This document shows, piece by piece, positions 19,745-31,628 of a stretch of 64,000 bases of DNA. The first letter of the stretch is position 1; each line of letters begins with the position of its first letter. Below the pieces are notes generated by a model. The model did not search any database, was not told the DNA's origin, and worked only from the letters and a program-made list of their open reading frames with translations. The stretch comes from Solilutibacter tolerans. GTDB taxonomy: Bacteria > Pseudomonadota > Gammaproteobacteria > Xanthomonadales > Xanthomonadaceae. A program made the position numbers and the translations under genes. Location of the stretch: NCBI RefSeq assembly GCF_900155935.1, contig NZ_FTLW01000004.1:248001-312000 (forward strand). The letters run 5' to 3'.

Positions 19745-20518
19745 ATGGGGACTCGCACCACACTGACACTTGCATGCATCACCACTGCCCTGGCGGGCGG
19801 TGTCGTTTTGGCCTCGTGGCCTTCACCCGCGGAGGCTGCGACCGCATCGCGTGTTCGTTGCGAGTCCAAGGATGGGCGATGGCAGCACTGTCGCCTCCCC
19901 GAAGGAAAGGGCGACGTCATCTTGCTGCGCCAGCTTTCACGCAATGCTTGTATTCGCAATAATTCATGGGGCGTGGACGATGAAGGGCTGTGGGTCGCGC
20001 GTGGCTGTCGTGCGGAATTTGGGCGCGAAAGTGCAGAAAATGTTGAATCCAGTGGCGACGCGGCAGTGCGCAAGCGAGTCCTGCGCTGCGAATCTCGCGG
20101 GCACGGAATGGATCATTGCCCCATCGAGATCGCCGGCAGCGTTCGTCTGACCCGGCAACTTTCCAGCATGGATTGCGAGCTGGGTGAGAGCTGGGGCTAT
20201 GACGAGAAAGGCGTATGGGTTGCCCGAGGCTGCCGTGCCGAGTTCGAAGTGGAAGCCGTTTCGAGACCCAGTGGGCAATTCCTGCGCCGTTTGTTTGGCC
20301 GTGGTGATGCAGCGCCCCCTGTTGCCAAGATGGGACGGCCACTGCGCTGCGAATCCATCGATGGCCAGCGCAAGGAATGTCGGACGGAGGGGGCCACGCG
20401 GGTTGAGCTGGTGCGTCAACTTTCACGCGCTACCTGCAAGGTAAACAGGAATTGGGGCTGGGATGCCCAGCGCGTATGGGTCGCCGAAGGCTGCCGCGCC
20501 GAGTTCCTGCTCTGGTAG
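19745..20518 (+). CDS. Secreted protein with three DUF3011 repeats
   Basis: The function is unknown. The 257-residue precursor has a signal peptide (cleavage likely after AEA, about residue 31) and three repeats of about 60-70 residues, each of the form RCES-DG---C-...-V-L-RQLS---C-...-WG----G-WV--GCRAEF. Each repeat has four conserved cysteines, suggesting disulfides in the periplasm or outside the cell. This is the DUF3011 pattern, common in Xanthomonadaceae. I used the ATG at 19745 because the longer frame starts inside epmA and would bury the signal peptide. A paralogue follows at 20628. Confidence 0.85.
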   Translation: MGTRTTLTLACITTALAGGVVLASWPSPAEAATASRVRCESKDGRWQHCRLPEGKGDVILLRQLSRNACIRNNSWGVDDEGLWVARGCRAEFGRESAENVESSGDAAVRKRVLRCESRGHGMDHCPIEIAGSVRLTRQLSSMDCELGESWGYDEKGVWVARGCRAEFEVEAVSRPSGQFLRRLFGRGDAAPPVAKMGRPLRCESIDGQRKECRTEGATRVELVRQLSRATCKVNRNWGWDAQRVWVAEGCRAEFLLW

Positions 20519-20627
20519 TCAGATAACTGAATGGAAGCTGGTCCAATAATGGCCAGACGTGCTTCTTTTGCTCTGGATTCAATTGGAGCGCCGTATCTTG
20601 GGGCCAATCGCCACTGTGGAGACGCCC

Positions 20628-21416
20628 ATGAATCCTTTACGCCCCTTTGCCTTCGTCGCCACCGCTGTTGTCCTGTGGGCATTGCCTGGTGCTAGCCAAG
20701 CGCAGTGGCAGGGTGGTTATGCGCCCGGCACGCGCTTCACTTGTGACTCCAACGACGGTCGCTATCGTGAGTGTCGCGTGGATGTACGGCAAGGTGTGCA
20801 GCTGGTCAGGCAGACATCACGCTCACAATGCATCGAAGGGCAAAGTTGGGGCGTGAATCGCAACGGCGTATGGGTGGATCGTGGGTGTCGCGCTGAATTT
20901 GCCGTTGGAGCTGCCGGTTATGGCAATAGCGGCTACGGCTATGGCAATAACAACGACTATTACCGTAATGGGGTTGTTGTGTGTGAATCACCGCGCGGAC
21001 GCCACAACCGATGCCCTATCGATACGCGTTACGGCGTGATCATGGTCCGGCAGCTCTCCGATACACGTTGCCGCGAAGGCCATAACTGGGGCGCCGAGCG
21101 TGGCGAGATCTGGGTTGATCATGGTTGCCGCGCCGAATTCGCCCCCGGCTCTGGTCGCTACGGTAATAGCTATGGCAATCGTTATCCTCAAAACGGTTAT
21201 GGCCAGGGCGGGTATGGCAACGCCGGCAATGGTCAAGTGTTTTCTTGCGCCTCCAACGATGGCCGCCAGAACTACTGTCGCACCAATGTCTATCGTGGCG
21301 TCGAATTACTGCGTCAAACATCACGCAGCGCTTGCGTGCAGGGTCAAACCTGGGGCTTTGATCGAGGCGGCGTGTGGGTAAGTAACGGCTGTCGCGGCGA
21401 GTTCCGCGCTTGGTGA
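20628..21416 (+). CDS. Secreted protein with three DUF3011 repeats (paralogue)
   Basis: This is a second DUF3011 protein of 262 residues with a signal peptide (cleavage near SQA, about residue 25). It has three Cys-rich repeats ending in WVDRGCRAEF, WVDHGCRAEF and WVSNGCRGEF, joined by Gly/Tyr/Asn-rich linkers such as GYGNSGYGYGNNNDYY that the upstream copy lacks. The ATG at 20628 begins MNPLRPFAFVATAVV, a proper signal sequence; the longer frame to 20559 is not supported. The function is unknown. The pair looks like a tandem duplication that diverged in the linkers. Confidence 0.87.
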   Translation: MNPLRPFAFVATAVVLWALPGASQAQWQGGYAPGTRFTCDSNDGRYRECRVDVRQGVQLVRQTSRSQCIEGQSWGVNRNGVWVDRGCRAEFAVGAAGYGNSGYGYGNNNDYYRNGVVVCESPRGRHNRCPIDTRYGVIMVRQLSDTRCREGHNWGAERGEIWVDHGCRAEFAPGSGRYGNSYGNRYPQNGYGQGGYGNAGNGQVFSCASNDGRQNYCRTNVYRGVELLRQTSRSACVQGQTWGFDRGGVWVSNGCRGEFRAW

Positions 21417-21448
21417 TCGATGGCGTCCGCGCCCGGTAAACTGAGCGC

Positions 21449-22513
21449 ATGACCGACATCGACTATGCCCGATACGACCGCATCCGCCCGATCCGCTGGA
21501 CGGGCGATGCACTTGAGTTGCTGGATCAACGCAAGCTGCCGTTCCAGACGGAATATGTCAGTGCGAGTACCAGTGATGCCGTTGCTGATGCTATCCATGC
21601 ACTGATCGTGCGTGGCGCACCAGCCATTGGTATTGCCGCGGCGTGGGGCGTAGTGCTTGCGGCACGTGATGTCGATGCCGATAACGGCGTCGATGCTTTG
21701 ATCAAACTCGAACCGGCGATGCAGCATCTCAACGCAGCGCGACCGACCGCAGTCAATCTTGCATGGGCACTGGCGCGCATGCGCGAGGTGCTGCATCGTG
21801 CTGGTGATGATTGGCGTGAAGTACTCAAGCGCGAAGCACGCAATATCGAAACCGAGGACTTGGCCGCCAACCATGAGATGGGCGCGATGGGCGCGGCGTT
21901 GATCGCGCCCGGCAGTGGTGTGCTGACGCATTGCAACACCGGATCGCTCGCGACCGCGGGCTTCGGCACGGCGCTTGGTGTAATTCGTGCAGGCGTGGCC
22001 GAAGAGCGCATCGCGCGGGTGTTTGCGGGCGAGACGCGGCCGTGGAACCAGGGCGCACGCCTGACCGTGTGGGAGCTGCAGCAAGATGGTATCGATGCCA
22101 CCTTGATCGCCGACGCCGCCGCATCGCACCTGATGAAGAGTGGGGCGGTGCAGTGGGTGGTGGTTGGCGCGGATCGTATCTGCGCGAATGGCGACACAGC
22201 CAACAAAATCGGCACCTATCAGCTCGCGATCGCGGCGCGTCACCACGGCGTCAAATTCATGGTGGTCGCGCCGTCATCGACGGTGGACATGGCGACGGCG
22301 TCTGGTGATCAAATCGAGATCGAGGAGCGTGATCCAGCGGAGTTGCTGTCGCATCGCGGCGAGCGCACCGTGGCCGAAGGCATCGCTGCGTGGAACCCGG
22401 TGTTCGACGTAACCCCGCACGAGTTGATCGATGCGATCGTGACCGAACGCGGGGTGGTAGAGCGCCCTGATTCGATGAGCATGCAAGTGATGTTTGGCCC
22501 GCGTTTCGCCTGA
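21449..22513 (+). CDS. mtnA: MtnA, methylthioribose-1-phosphate isomerase
   Basis: MtnA converts 5-methylthioribose 1-phosphate to methylthioribulose 1-phosphate in methionine salvage. The 354-residue protein has [15 protein letters not shown] (53-67), the catalytic cysteine C162 in [11 protein letters not shown] and catalytic D242 in [21 protein letters not shown]. The family includes eIF2B-like regulatory proteins, but these catalytic residues support the isomerase. No other mtn genes flank it, though the transaminase and omega-amidase of the same pathway lie at 4005-7381. Confidence 0.95.
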   Translation: MTDIDYARYDRIRPIRWTGDALELLDQRKLPFQTEYVSASTSDAVADAIHALIVRGAPAIGIAAAWGVVLAARDVDADNGVDALIKLEPAMQHLNAARPTAVNLAWALARMREVLHRAGDDWREVLKREARNIETEDLAANHEMGAMGAALIAPGSGVLTHCNTGSLATAGFGTALGVIRAGVAEERIARVFAGETRPWNQGARLTVWELQQDGIDATLIADAAASHLMKSGAVQWVVVGADRICANGDTANKIGTYQLAIAARHHGVKFMVVAPSSTVDMATASGDQIEIEERDPAELLSHRGERTVAEGIAAWNPVFDVTPHELIDAIVTERGVVERPDSMSMQVMFGPRFA

Positions 22514-22569
22514 GTCTGTAAATACCCCTAAAAACACGCGTAACTTATTGTTTCTCCATGAAATTCCGG

Positions 22570-22599
22570 CTGTCATTCAGGCGTCGGACATGGTAGAAT
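22570..22599 (+). promoter_or_regulatory. Probable gyrA promoter
   Basis: CTGTCA (22570-22575) and TAGAAT (22594-22599) are 18 bp apart, a plausible sigma-70 pair (4/6 and 5/6 matches). They lie in the 192-bp gap before gyrA and would give a leader of about 100 nt. I see no clear terminator for mtnA in the same gap. Confidence 0.5.
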
Positions 22600-22705
22600 T
22601 TCCTGTCTTTCCGGCGCGACCTGAACAGGGGCGCGCAAGGCGCGATGGAAGCGCTGTGCAAGCCAGCTGGCAAGGACGCCCAATCGCTCTTTACACGGAT
22701 GCCTG

Positions 22706-25309
<2,604 letters not shown>

Positions 25310-25334
25310 CGGCTCCGTGTTGCTTCCTCCACTG

Positions 25335-25359
25335 AAAAGGCGGCCGATGGCCGCCTTTT
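25335..25359. terminator. Intrinsic terminator shared by gyrA and the peroxiredoxin gene
   Basis: A perfect 11-bp stem (AAAAGGCGGCC / GGCCGCCTTTT) with a 3-nt loop has A and T flanks on opposite sides, so it can stop transcription from both directions. It sits between gyrA (plus) and the converging peroxiredoxin (minus). Confidence 0.88.
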
Positions 25360-25402
25360 CTTTGCATCATCGACAAGCGTCGTCGTTGCCTGCCCAGGAT
25401 GA

Positions 25403-25891
25403 TTACCCAGCAGGAGGCAATTTGGAAAGCATGTACTCGGCGGTGGAGACGCGGAGTTCGCCCGGAGCCTCGACTTCTAGATCCTTCACGACCCCATCTT
25501 CGGCATACAAGGCATAGCGTTTACTGCGCAGCCCCATGCCGTAGGCGCTCGCGTCCATTTGTAGGCCAAGGGCTTTGGTCAGGTCGCCATTGCCATCGGC
25601 CAACATCAACATGCCCGCCGGCACTTGCTCAGCTTCGCCCCAGGCTTGCATCACAAACGGATCGTTTACCGATACACACACGACCTCGACGCCACGCTGA
25701 CGAAATTCATCGTAATGCTGCACGTAACCCGGCAAGTGCCGCTCTGAGCAGGTCGGGGTGAAGGCGCCTGGCACGGCGAACATGACCACCCGTTTGCCGC
25801 CGAAGATGGCATGTGTGTCGATTTGCTCGACGCCGGTACGAATGATCTGCAACACGTTTTCGGGTATTTTTTGCCCGGTCTCGATGCTCAT
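25403..25891 (-). CDS. Peroxiredoxin 5-type thiol peroxidase
   Basis: The 162-residue protein reduces hydrogen peroxide and organic peroxides through a peroxidatic cysteine. The Prx5-type active site PGAFTPTCS is clear with C48, followed by HLPGYVQHYDEFRQRGVEVVCVSVNDPFVM and, later, SKRYALYAEDGVVKDL. No obvious resolving cysteine is placed as in 2-Cys enzymes, so it probably uses glutathione/glutaredoxin or thioredoxin (family knowledge). It stands alone, transcribed from within the 130-bp gap shared with the DnaJ gene. Confidence 0.92.
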   Translation of the reverse strand: MSIETGQKIPENVLQIIRTGVEQIDTHAIFGGKRVVMFAVPGAFTPTCSERHLPGYVQHYDEFRQRGVEVVCVSVNDPFVMQAWGEAEQVPAGMLMLADGNGDLTKALGLQMDASAYGMGLRSKRYALYAEDGVVKDLEVEAPGELRVSTAEYMLSKLPPAG

Positions 25892-26021
25892 GTCGGGGGA
25901 CTCGCCAAAGTGAAGACGCAGTCTATGCCGATGATGTGAAAATTCTCGTCAATGCCGGGCGGCGGGTTGAAGCGAAGGCCGATTGGCCTCATCTTGATTT
26001 GGTTGTGGCGCGGAGATGCAC

Positions 26022-26918
26022 ATGCAGTTCAAGGACTATTACGAAACCCTGGGCGTGGAGCCGGGCGCAGGCGAGGCCGAAATCAAAACGGCTTACCGTC
26101 GTTTGGCGCGCAAATACCACCCTGACGTCAGCAAAGAGGCTGGGGCCGAGGAAAAGTTCAAGGCGGTCAATGAGGCCTATGAAGCGCTTCGCGATCCGCA
26201 AAAACGCGCTGCGTATGACCAGTTGAGAGCAGGCGGCTATCGCCCCGGCGACGAAGTTCCGCCTCCCGGTGGATTTGGTGGCGGCTATGGCGGTCCCGGC
26301 GGCGGCCACCCGGATTTTGATTACGAGGAAATCTTCGCGGGCGGCGGTGCCGGTGGCGGTTTCAGTGATTTCTTCGAGCAAGTGTTTGGACGTGGCGGCA
26401 TGGGGGGCGGCCCGCGGGCCAGGCCGCAATCAGCGCCGCGCGGCGATACCCGGGCGAAACTGAGCGTGCCTTTGGAAGCGGTGTATCGGGGCGATTCGGT
26501 GCGCATTGGGGTCAATAACAAATCGTTGGACGTGAAGATCCCCAAAGGCATCAAGCCGGGCCAGGCGATTCGCCTCAAGGGGCAGGGGGCGCATGGCGAC
26601 TTGTTGCTGGAGATCGAATACGCCGCGCATCCGCAATACGAGGTCGACGGCCGCAACCTTATCCACGTACTCACCGTGATGCCATGGCAGGCTGCATTGG
26701 GTGACACGGTCACGGTGCCAACCCTCGGCGGCGCGGTGGATCTGAAGATTCCCGCAGGCTCGGAAGCTGGGCGAAAATTGCGCCTGCGCGGACGTGGCTT
26801 GCCGGGCGCGACGGCGGGTGACCAAATCGTCGAGTTGGAAGTGTTGGCACCCGTGCCGCAGAACGAGCGACAACGCAGTGCTTACGAAGATCTCAAATCA
26901 GCCTTCGGTGAAGGCTGA
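26022..26918 (+). CDS. CbpA-like DnaJ co-chaperone
   Basis: This is a type II (zinc-finger-free) DnaJ protein that stimulates DnaK. The 298-residue product has a J-domain with HPD at 33-35 ([10 protein letters not shown]), a Gly/Phe-rich linker (about 75-130) and two C-terminal beta-domains for substrate binding ([37 protein letters not shown]). I chose the second ATG at 26022, because GGAG ends right against the first ATG at 26016 but is six bases from the second. E. coli CbpA is the nearest model; cbpM is not seen. Confidence 0.93.
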   Translation: MQFKDYYETLGVEPGAGEAEIKTAYRRLARKYHPDVSKEAGAEEKFKAVNEAYEALRDPQKRAAYDQLRAGGYRPGDEVPPPGGFGGGYGGPGGGHPDFDYEEIFAGGGAGGGFSDFFEQVFGRGGMGGGPRARPQSAPRGDTRAKLSVPLEAVYRGDSVRIGVNNKSLDVKIPKGIKPGQAIRLKGQGAHGDLLLEIEYAAHPQYEVDGRNLIHVLTVMPWQAALGDTVTVPTLGGAVDLKIPAGSEAGRKLRLRGRGLPGATAGDQIVELEVLAPVPQNERQRSAYEDLKSAFGEG

Positions 26919-26941
26919 GCCAAGTTGGTCAATCGCCGGGC

Positions 26942-27301
26942 TTAAAGTGCACCGGCGATGACTTCAGACAATTCGCCTTCAGTGAACGGCTTGGTGAGGT
27001 AGCCGCGCGCGCCTTGGCGCATGCCCCAGACCTTGTCGGTTTCCTGATCCTTCGTCGTGACCAGGATCACCGGGATATGGCTAGTGGTTTCATGGCGGCT
27101 GATCGCACGCGTGGCTTGGAAGCCGTTGAGATTCGGCATCACCACATCCATGAGGATGAGGTCGGGCAATTCTGCCTTGGCGAGCTCGACGCCCTGGGCG
27201 CCGTCTTCGGCGGTGATGCAATCGTGACCCAATTTTTCGACGATGCGACGAATACCCATCAACTGCGACGGTGAGTCATCGATGACCAAGATGCGCGCCA
27301 T
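26942..27301 (-). CDS. pilH: PilH-like single-domain response regulator
   Basis: A 119-residue CheY-like receiver with no output domain. The acidic pocket DD (residues 8-9), phosphoacceptor D52 in ILMDVVMPNLNGFQATR, the conserved threonine in LVTTKDQETDKVWG and lysine in YLTKPF are all present. The TTKDQETDKVWGMRQGA stretch is nearly that of Pseudomonas PilH, which tunes type IV pilus retraction in twitching motility. The companion pilG, pilI and pilJ are absent here, so it is an orphan in this window and the PilH call is by sequence only. Confidence 0.75.
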   Translation of the reverse strand: MARILVIDDSPSQLMGIRRIVEKLGHDCITAEDGAQGVELAKAELPDLILMDVVMPNLNGFQATRAISRHETTSHIPVILVTTKDQETDKVWGMRQGARGYLTKPFTEGELSEVIAGAL

Positions 27302-27324
27302 AAGTCCCCCTTGTGGATACGGGC

Positions 27325-27352
27325 ATTCTAGCGTCTCCCGTACCCGCGTGAA
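27325..27352 (-). promoter_or_regulatory. Possible promoter of the pilH-like gene
   Basis: On the minus strand TTCACG (27352-27347) and TAGAAT (27330-27325) are 16 bp apart, 24 bp upstream of the start codon, with AAGGGGG as ribosome site. It overlaps an imperfect hairpin after the reductase gene. Confidence 0.45.
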
Positions 27353-27357
27353 TGGTG

Positions 27358-28350
27358 TTAAAGCCGGACAAGTGTTCGACCCAGCGAGCCGCCGGCCAAC
27401 ATTCGGTCAAAAATCGCCGGTAGGCCCTCAAGGCCTACCTCGGACGTGCAGATGGCCTCCAGGTTGGCCGGCTTCCAGTCGCTGGCAAGATGCGCCCAGA
27501 CTTGTTCGCGGATGTCACGAGCCGTGCCCGCCGATGCCACGCCCAAAAGGGACACCCCGCGGATGATGAAGGGCATGACGGTGGTGGGCAGCTCCGCGGT
27601 GGCTGCCAGACCCGCGGTGGCGACATTGCCGTAAGGAGCCGTCTGGGCCAGGAGGCTAGCCAGCATCGGGCCACCCACGTTGTCCAGTGCACCACCGAAT
27701 CGAGCCGACTCCAGTGGGCGAGCCATTTGCAGTACATCGCGGCCAAGCACTTCTTTCGCACCTAGGGCCTCCAGATAGGTGCGTTGGTCGGCCTTGCCAC
27801 TGATCGCATGCACGTCGAAACCTGCGCGGCTGAAGATGGCGGTAGCGAGCGAGCCCACGCCGCCGGTCGCGCCGGTGATGGCGATGGGGCCGAGATCCGG
27901 GGTCTGTCGGTTGTCCTGCATGCGAAACAGCGCGAGCGCCGCGGTGAAGCCCGCCGTGCCGAGGATCATCGATTCACGCAGACTCAATCCTTGCGGCAGC
28001 GCGATCGCCCATTTCGATTCGATGCGCGCATATTCGCTGTAGCCGCCATCGCGGGTCTCGGACAGGCCGCAGCCGGTGACCACCACCGCATCGCCTTCCT
28101 TGAACGCCGGGTCTTCGGAGCGCACGACGTGGCCTGCTACATCAATGCCGCCGTTGAGCGGAAAACGGCGCAGGATTTTGCCTTGGCCCGTTCCCGCCAG
28201 TGCATCCTTGTAATTGATCGAGGAGAACGCCGTCTTGATCACGATTTCGCCGGGCGAAAGATCATCCAGCGTGAGGTGTTCGATGCCGCTTCGATAGCCC
28301 TGTTCGTCATCAAAGATGCGGAACGCGTTGAAGCGATCGGGAATGCTCAT
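27358..28350 (-). CDS. acuI: YhdH/AcuI-type NADPH quinone/acrylyl-CoA reductase
   Basis: A medium-chain dehydrogenase/reductase of the YhdH family, which reduces acrylyl-CoA and related toxic enones with NADPH. The 330-residue protein has SSINYKDALAGTGQGKI, PLNGGIDVAGHVV, the nucleotide-binding ITGATGGVGSLA and ARFGGALDNVGGPMLASLL, all typical. There are no zinc ligands of alcohol dehydrogenases. The ATG at 28350 (MSIPDRFNAFRI) has GGAGG in front and overlaps the LOG stop by four bases, which settles the start. The physiological substrate cannot be told from sequence. Confidence 0.87.
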   Translation of the reverse strand: MSIPDRFNAFRIFDDEQGYRSGIEHLTLDDLSPGEIVIKTAFSSINYKDALAGTGQGKILRRFPLNGGIDVAGHVVRSEDPAFKEGDAVVVTGCGLSETRDGGYSEYARIESKWAIALPQGLSLRESMILGTAGFTAALALFRMQDNRQTPDLGPIAITGATGGVGSLATAIFSRAGFDVHAISGKADQRTYLEALGAKEVLGRDVLQMARPLESARFGGALDNVGGPMLASLLAQTAPYGNVATAGLAATAELPTTVMPFIIRGVSLLGVASAGTARDIREQVWAHLASDWKPANLEAICTSEVGLEGLPAIFDRMLAGGSLGRTLVRL

Positions 28351-28955
28351 ACGTCCTCCAGTGACGTCAATTGGCTGCGGCGTTTTTCGTCCATCCACTT
28401 GTCGGCGTCGGCCGGTGCGTAGTCACGCAACCATGAAAAAAGCATGTCGATATCTTCCCCGTGCCACAGATCCGTGCGTTGGTCCGCGTGCAGGAAGCGT
28501 TCGCACACCATCGTGTCCATCATCGTCATCAAGGGTTGCCAGAAGCCATCCACGTCGAGAAAGGCGCAAGGCTTCTTGCCCAGCCCAAGTTGCCGCCAAG
28601 TCAGCATCTCGAACATTTCGTCCATCGTGCCGAAGCCGCCGGGCAGGGCGATGAAGGCATCCGACAATTCAAACATCCGCATCTTACGCGTGTGCATCGA
28701 ATCGACGACTTCCAACTGCGTCAGTCCGCGATGCGCGACTTCCCAATCCACCAATTGCTGCGGGATGACGCCGATGACTTGGCCGCCTGCTGCCAGCGCT
28801 GCATCGGCGACGATGCCCATCAAACCAACATTGCCGCCGCCATAGACCAACGCAGCGTCTTCCTGGGCGATGAGTGTGCCCAGTGCCTTCGCGGCCTCGG
28901 CATACACGGGGCGGGCGCCAGCGTTGGAGCCGCAGTACACGCAAATCGTCTTCAA
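28347..28955 (-). CDS. LOG family nucleotide 5'-monophosphate phosphoribohydrolase
   Basis: LOG proteins cleave the ribose 5-phosphate from nucleoside monophosphates and include the cytokinin-activating enzymes. The 202-residue protein has the two family motifs, GGGNVGLMG (40-48) and PGGFGTMDE (105-113), with the conserved R90 in the HTRKMRMFELSDAF stretch. In bacteria the usual substrate is AMP or cytokinin riboside phosphate; older annotations as lysine decarboxylase are wrong. It sits between chaA (28 bp upstream) and acuI (overlap), probably in one transcript. Confidence 0.9.
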   Translation of the reverse strand: MKTICVYCGSNAGARPVYAEAAKALGTLIAQEDAALVYGGGNVGLMGIVADAALAAGGQVIGVIPQQLVDWEVAHRGLTQLEVVDSMHTRKMRMFELSDAFIALPGGFGTMDEMFEMLTWRQLGLGKKPCAFLDVDGFWQPLMTMMDTMVCERFLHADQRTDLWHGEDIDMLFSWLRDYAPADADKWMDEKRRSQLTSLEDV

Positions 28956-28983
28956 ATCTTGACCTCGGGTGATGTGATGTTCA

Positions 28984-30075
28984 TCAGGGTACGAAGCTGA
29001 GGAACAGGTAGGTGCCCAGCAGCACCACGTGGACGATGCCGATCTGGATGTTGGTCTTGCCGGTGCGCAAGGAAATCGATGTGACGAACAAGGTCAGCAA
29101 GAGCAGGACCGTCGATTTGTTGTCCAGGCCCAGCGCCAGTTCCCAATCCATCATCAAAGCGACGATCGAAACCGTGGGAATGGTCAAGCCGATGCTGGCA
29201 ATCGCCGAGCCCATCGCCAGGTTGAGGCTGGTCTGCACGCGGTTGTTGATCGCGGCGCGTACCGCGGCCACGCCTTCGGGCAACAAGACGATCGCCGCGA
29301 TCACAATGCCGATCACCGCCGGAGGTGCGCCGGCCGCAGCCAGCAGTGACTCCATGCCTGGCGCGAGCTTCTTGGCCGAGAGCACCACCACGACCAGACT
29401 GACCAGCAGCAGCGCCAGGCTGGCCAGAGCTTCTTTCCGGCTGGGCGGTTCGACGTGGTCATCGGTGGTGGGATCGCCATCATCCACCGGCAGGAAATAG
29501 TCGCGATGTCGCATCGTCTGGAACGCGGTGAACGAGCCGAACAAGATCAACGTCACGATGGCGATGAAGATGAGTTGCGAATCGCCGTACACCGGGCCGC
29601 GTACGCTGGTGGTGACGTTCGGCAGTACCAGTGTGAGCACGACAATCGCGGTGAGGGTGGTCAGTGCTGCGGTCATGCCATCGAGTCGATAGCGTTGGAT
29701 GCTGTGGCGGCGGCTGCCCGCCAGCAAGCTGAATCCGATGATGCCGTTCAAGATCAGCATGACCGCGGCAAACACCGTGTCGCGCGGCAGGCCTGCGGTG
29801 GATTCACCACCCGCCAGCATCATCGTCACGATCAGGGCGACTTCAATCGCGGTGACCGCCAGCGCCAACACCAACGTGCCGAAGGGCTCGCCCACCTTGT
29901 GCGCGATGACTTCCGCATGGTGGACCGCGGCGATGACGCTGCCGAACAGGCCGATGACCAGAGGCAGGGTGCCGCCGGGCATGGCAGGCGCGAACATCGC
30001 CAACAACAGCGTCACCACGCCAATCAACGGGGCTGCAACGGTCCAGAGCGGGTTGTGATGGAAGTGATCGGCCAT
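28984..30075 (-). CDS. chaA: ChaA-type calcium/proton (sodium/proton) antiporter
   Basis: An inner-membrane cation/H+ antiporter of the CaCA superfamily. From the ATG at 30075 the protein has 363 residues, close to E. coli ChaA (366), with about eleven membrane spans. The two alpha-repeat motifs are visible: AVTAIEVALIVTMML in the first half and IVLLPEGVAAVRAA in the second, each with the key glutamate. A charged loop (FLPVDDGDPTTDDHVEPPS) divides the halves. The frame is open far upstream, but that part is an out-of-frame overlap with the end of lpd. A CATAAT hexamer lies about 10 bases before the ATG. Confidence 0.9.
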   Translation of the reverse strand: MADHFHHNPLWTVAAPLIGVVTLLLAMFAPAMPGGTLPLVIGLFGSVIAAVHHAEVIAHKVGEPFGTLVLALAVTAIEVALIVTMMLAGGESTAGLPRDTVFAAVMLILNGIIGFSLLAGSRRHSIQRYRLDGMTAALTTLTAIVVLTLVLPNVTTSVRGPVYGDSQLIFIAIVTLILFGSFTAFQTMRHRDYFLPVDDGDPTTDDHVEPPSRKEALASLALLLVSLVVVVLSAKKLAPGMESLLAAAGAPPAVIGIVIAAIVLLPEGVAAVRAAINNRVQTSLNLAMGSAIASIGLTIPTVSIVALMMDWELALGLDNKSTVLLLLTLFVTSISLRTGKTNIQIGIVHVVLLGTYLFLSFVP

Positions 30076-30120
30076 GGTTCGATTATGAGGCAGGGGCGCA
30101 GCGATGGCGGCTGGAAACGA

Positions 30121-30143
30121 AAACGGCGCCATCGGCGCCGTTT
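30121..30143 (-). terminator. Intrinsic terminator of the sucAB-lpd operon
   Basis: A perfect 10-bp stem (AAACGGCGCC / GGCGCCGTTT) with a 3-nt loop is followed on the minus strand by TTCGTTTCC. It lies 21 bp after the lpd stop and separates the operon from chaA. Confidence 0.8.
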
Positions 30144-30164
30144 CGTCGTGTCCTTGGAGTGAGA

Positions 30165-31595
30165 TCAGTTCGCTTTGTGGATCGCGCGCTTGTCCACGGC
30201 CATTGCGGCATCGTGCACGGCTTCCGACAGCGAGGGATGCGCGTGGCAGATGCGAGCGAGATCGTCGGCGGAGCCCTTGAACTCCATCGAGATCACGCCT
30301 TCGTGCACCAGCTCGGACACGTTCGGGCCGACCAGATGCATGCCCAGGATGCGATCGGTCTCGGCATCGGCCAGTACTTTCACGAAGCCAATCGGCTCGG
30401 CCATCGCGACCGCGCGACCGACCGCTGCAAACGGGAAGCTGCCGGCTTTGTAGGCAACGCCTTCGGCTTTGAGTTGCTCTTCGGTCTTGCCGACCCAGGC
30501 GATTTCCGGTTCGGTGTAAATGACCCACGGGATGGTGTCGAAGTTGACGTGGCCGGGTAGGCCGGCGATGAGTTCCGCCACCGCAATGCCCTCTTCGAAG
30601 CCCTTGTGCGCCAGCATCGGCCCGCGCACGCAGTCACCGACCGCCCACACGCCATTGGCGCCGGTGTGGCAGTGCTCGTCCACCTCGATCTGGCCGCGCT
30701 CGTTGAGCTTGACGCCCGTACCTTCGGCCAGCACGTCCTTAGTGGCGGCGCGGCGGCCGACGGCCACCAGCAGCTTGTCGACGGTCTGGGTCTGGTCTTC
30801 CTTGCCGTCGTTATAGGTCAGGACGACTTCGTTGCCCTTGACCTCGGCCTTCAGCAGCTTCGCCCCAAGTTTGATGTCGAGGCCTTGTTTCTTGAACTCA
30901 CGGGCCGACACCTTGGCCACTTCCTTGTCGGCGGCAGCCAGGAATTCCGGCATCGCTTCAAGGATGGTGACCTCCGAACCCAGGCGGTTCCACACGCTGC
31001 CGAGCTCCAGGCCAATCACGCCGGCACCGATCACGCCGAGGCGCTTCGGTACTTCGGTGAAGTCCAGCGCGCCTTCGTTGTCGACGATGTGATTGCCGTC
31101 GAACTTGGCGAAGGGCAGTTCAATGGAGACGGAGCCGACGGCCAGGATCACATTGGTGCCCTTGAGCTCGATCTCCGAACCATCGTGCTGCTTCACCTTC
31201 ACCACGTTGCCCGGCTGCAGCTGGCCGAAGCCATAGAACGCCGCGACCTTGTTCGCCTTGAACAGCGAAGCGATGCCGCCGGTGAACTGCTTCACGATCT
31301 TGTCCTTGCGACCGATCATGGTGGCGACGTCCATCTTGGCGTCGTTGAAGCTGATGCCGTGCTGGTCGAAGATATGACCCATGTTCCAGAACTGGCGGCT
31401 GGAATCGAGCAGCGCCTTGGACGGAATGCAGCCGACGCGCAGACAGGTGCCGCCGAGGGCGGGTTGGCCATCCTTGCCGAGTGCGGCGTCAACGCAGGCC
31501 GTTTTCAGGCCCAGTTGGGCAGCGCGAATGGCGGCGTGGTAGCCGGCGGGACCGCCGCCGATCACGACGACATCGAATTGCTGTTGTTCGGACAT
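30165..31595 (-). CDS. lpd: Dihydrolipoyl dehydrogenase (E3)
   Basis: E3 reoxidises dihydrolipoamide of the 2-oxoglutarate dehydrogenase complex with NAD. The 476-residue flavoprotein has the FAD site VVIGGGPAGYHAAIRAAQLG, the redox disulfide GGTCLRVGCIPSK (C51, C56), the NAD site GVIGAGVIGLELGSVW and the C-terminal catalytic HAHPSLSE (H453). AAGGAAG precedes the ATG. It is the last gene of sucA-sucB-lpd; its linkage to sucAB means it chiefly serves that complex, though a separate pyruvate dehydrogenase may share it. Confidence 0.97.
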   Translation of the reverse strand: MSEQQQFDVVVIGGGPAGYHAAIRAAQLGLKTACVDAALGKDGQPALGGTCLRVGCIPSKALLDSSRQFWNMGHIFDQHGISFNDAKMDVATMIGRKDKIVKQFTGGIASLFKANKVAAFYGFGQLQPGNVVKVKQHDGSEIELKGTNVILAVGSVSIELPFAKFDGNHIVDNEGALDFTEVPKRLGVIGAGVIGLELGSVWNRLGSEVTILEAMPEFLAAADKEVAKVSAREFKKQGLDIKLGAKLLKAEVKGNEVVLTYNDGKEDQTQTVDKLLVAVGRRAATKDVLAEGTGVKLNERGQIEVDEHCHTGANGVWAVGDCVRGPMLAHKGFEEGIAVAELIAGLPGHVNFDTIPWVIYTEPEIAWVGKTEEQLKAEGVAYKAGSFPFAAVGRAVAMAEPIGFVKVLADAETDRILGMHLVGPNVSELVHEGVISMEFKGSADDLARICHAHPSLSEAVHDAAMAVDKRAIHKAN

Positions 31596-31628
31596 GATGT
31601 TGCTTCCTTTGCGAAGTCTTGAAACGAC

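Noticed and set aside
30076-30528. N-terminal extension of ChaA to about 514 residues
   Set aside because: The extension runs through the lpd terminator and the lpd 3' end in another frame; its Arg/Gly-rich sequence is not membrane-like, and the 363-residue version matches known ChaA length.
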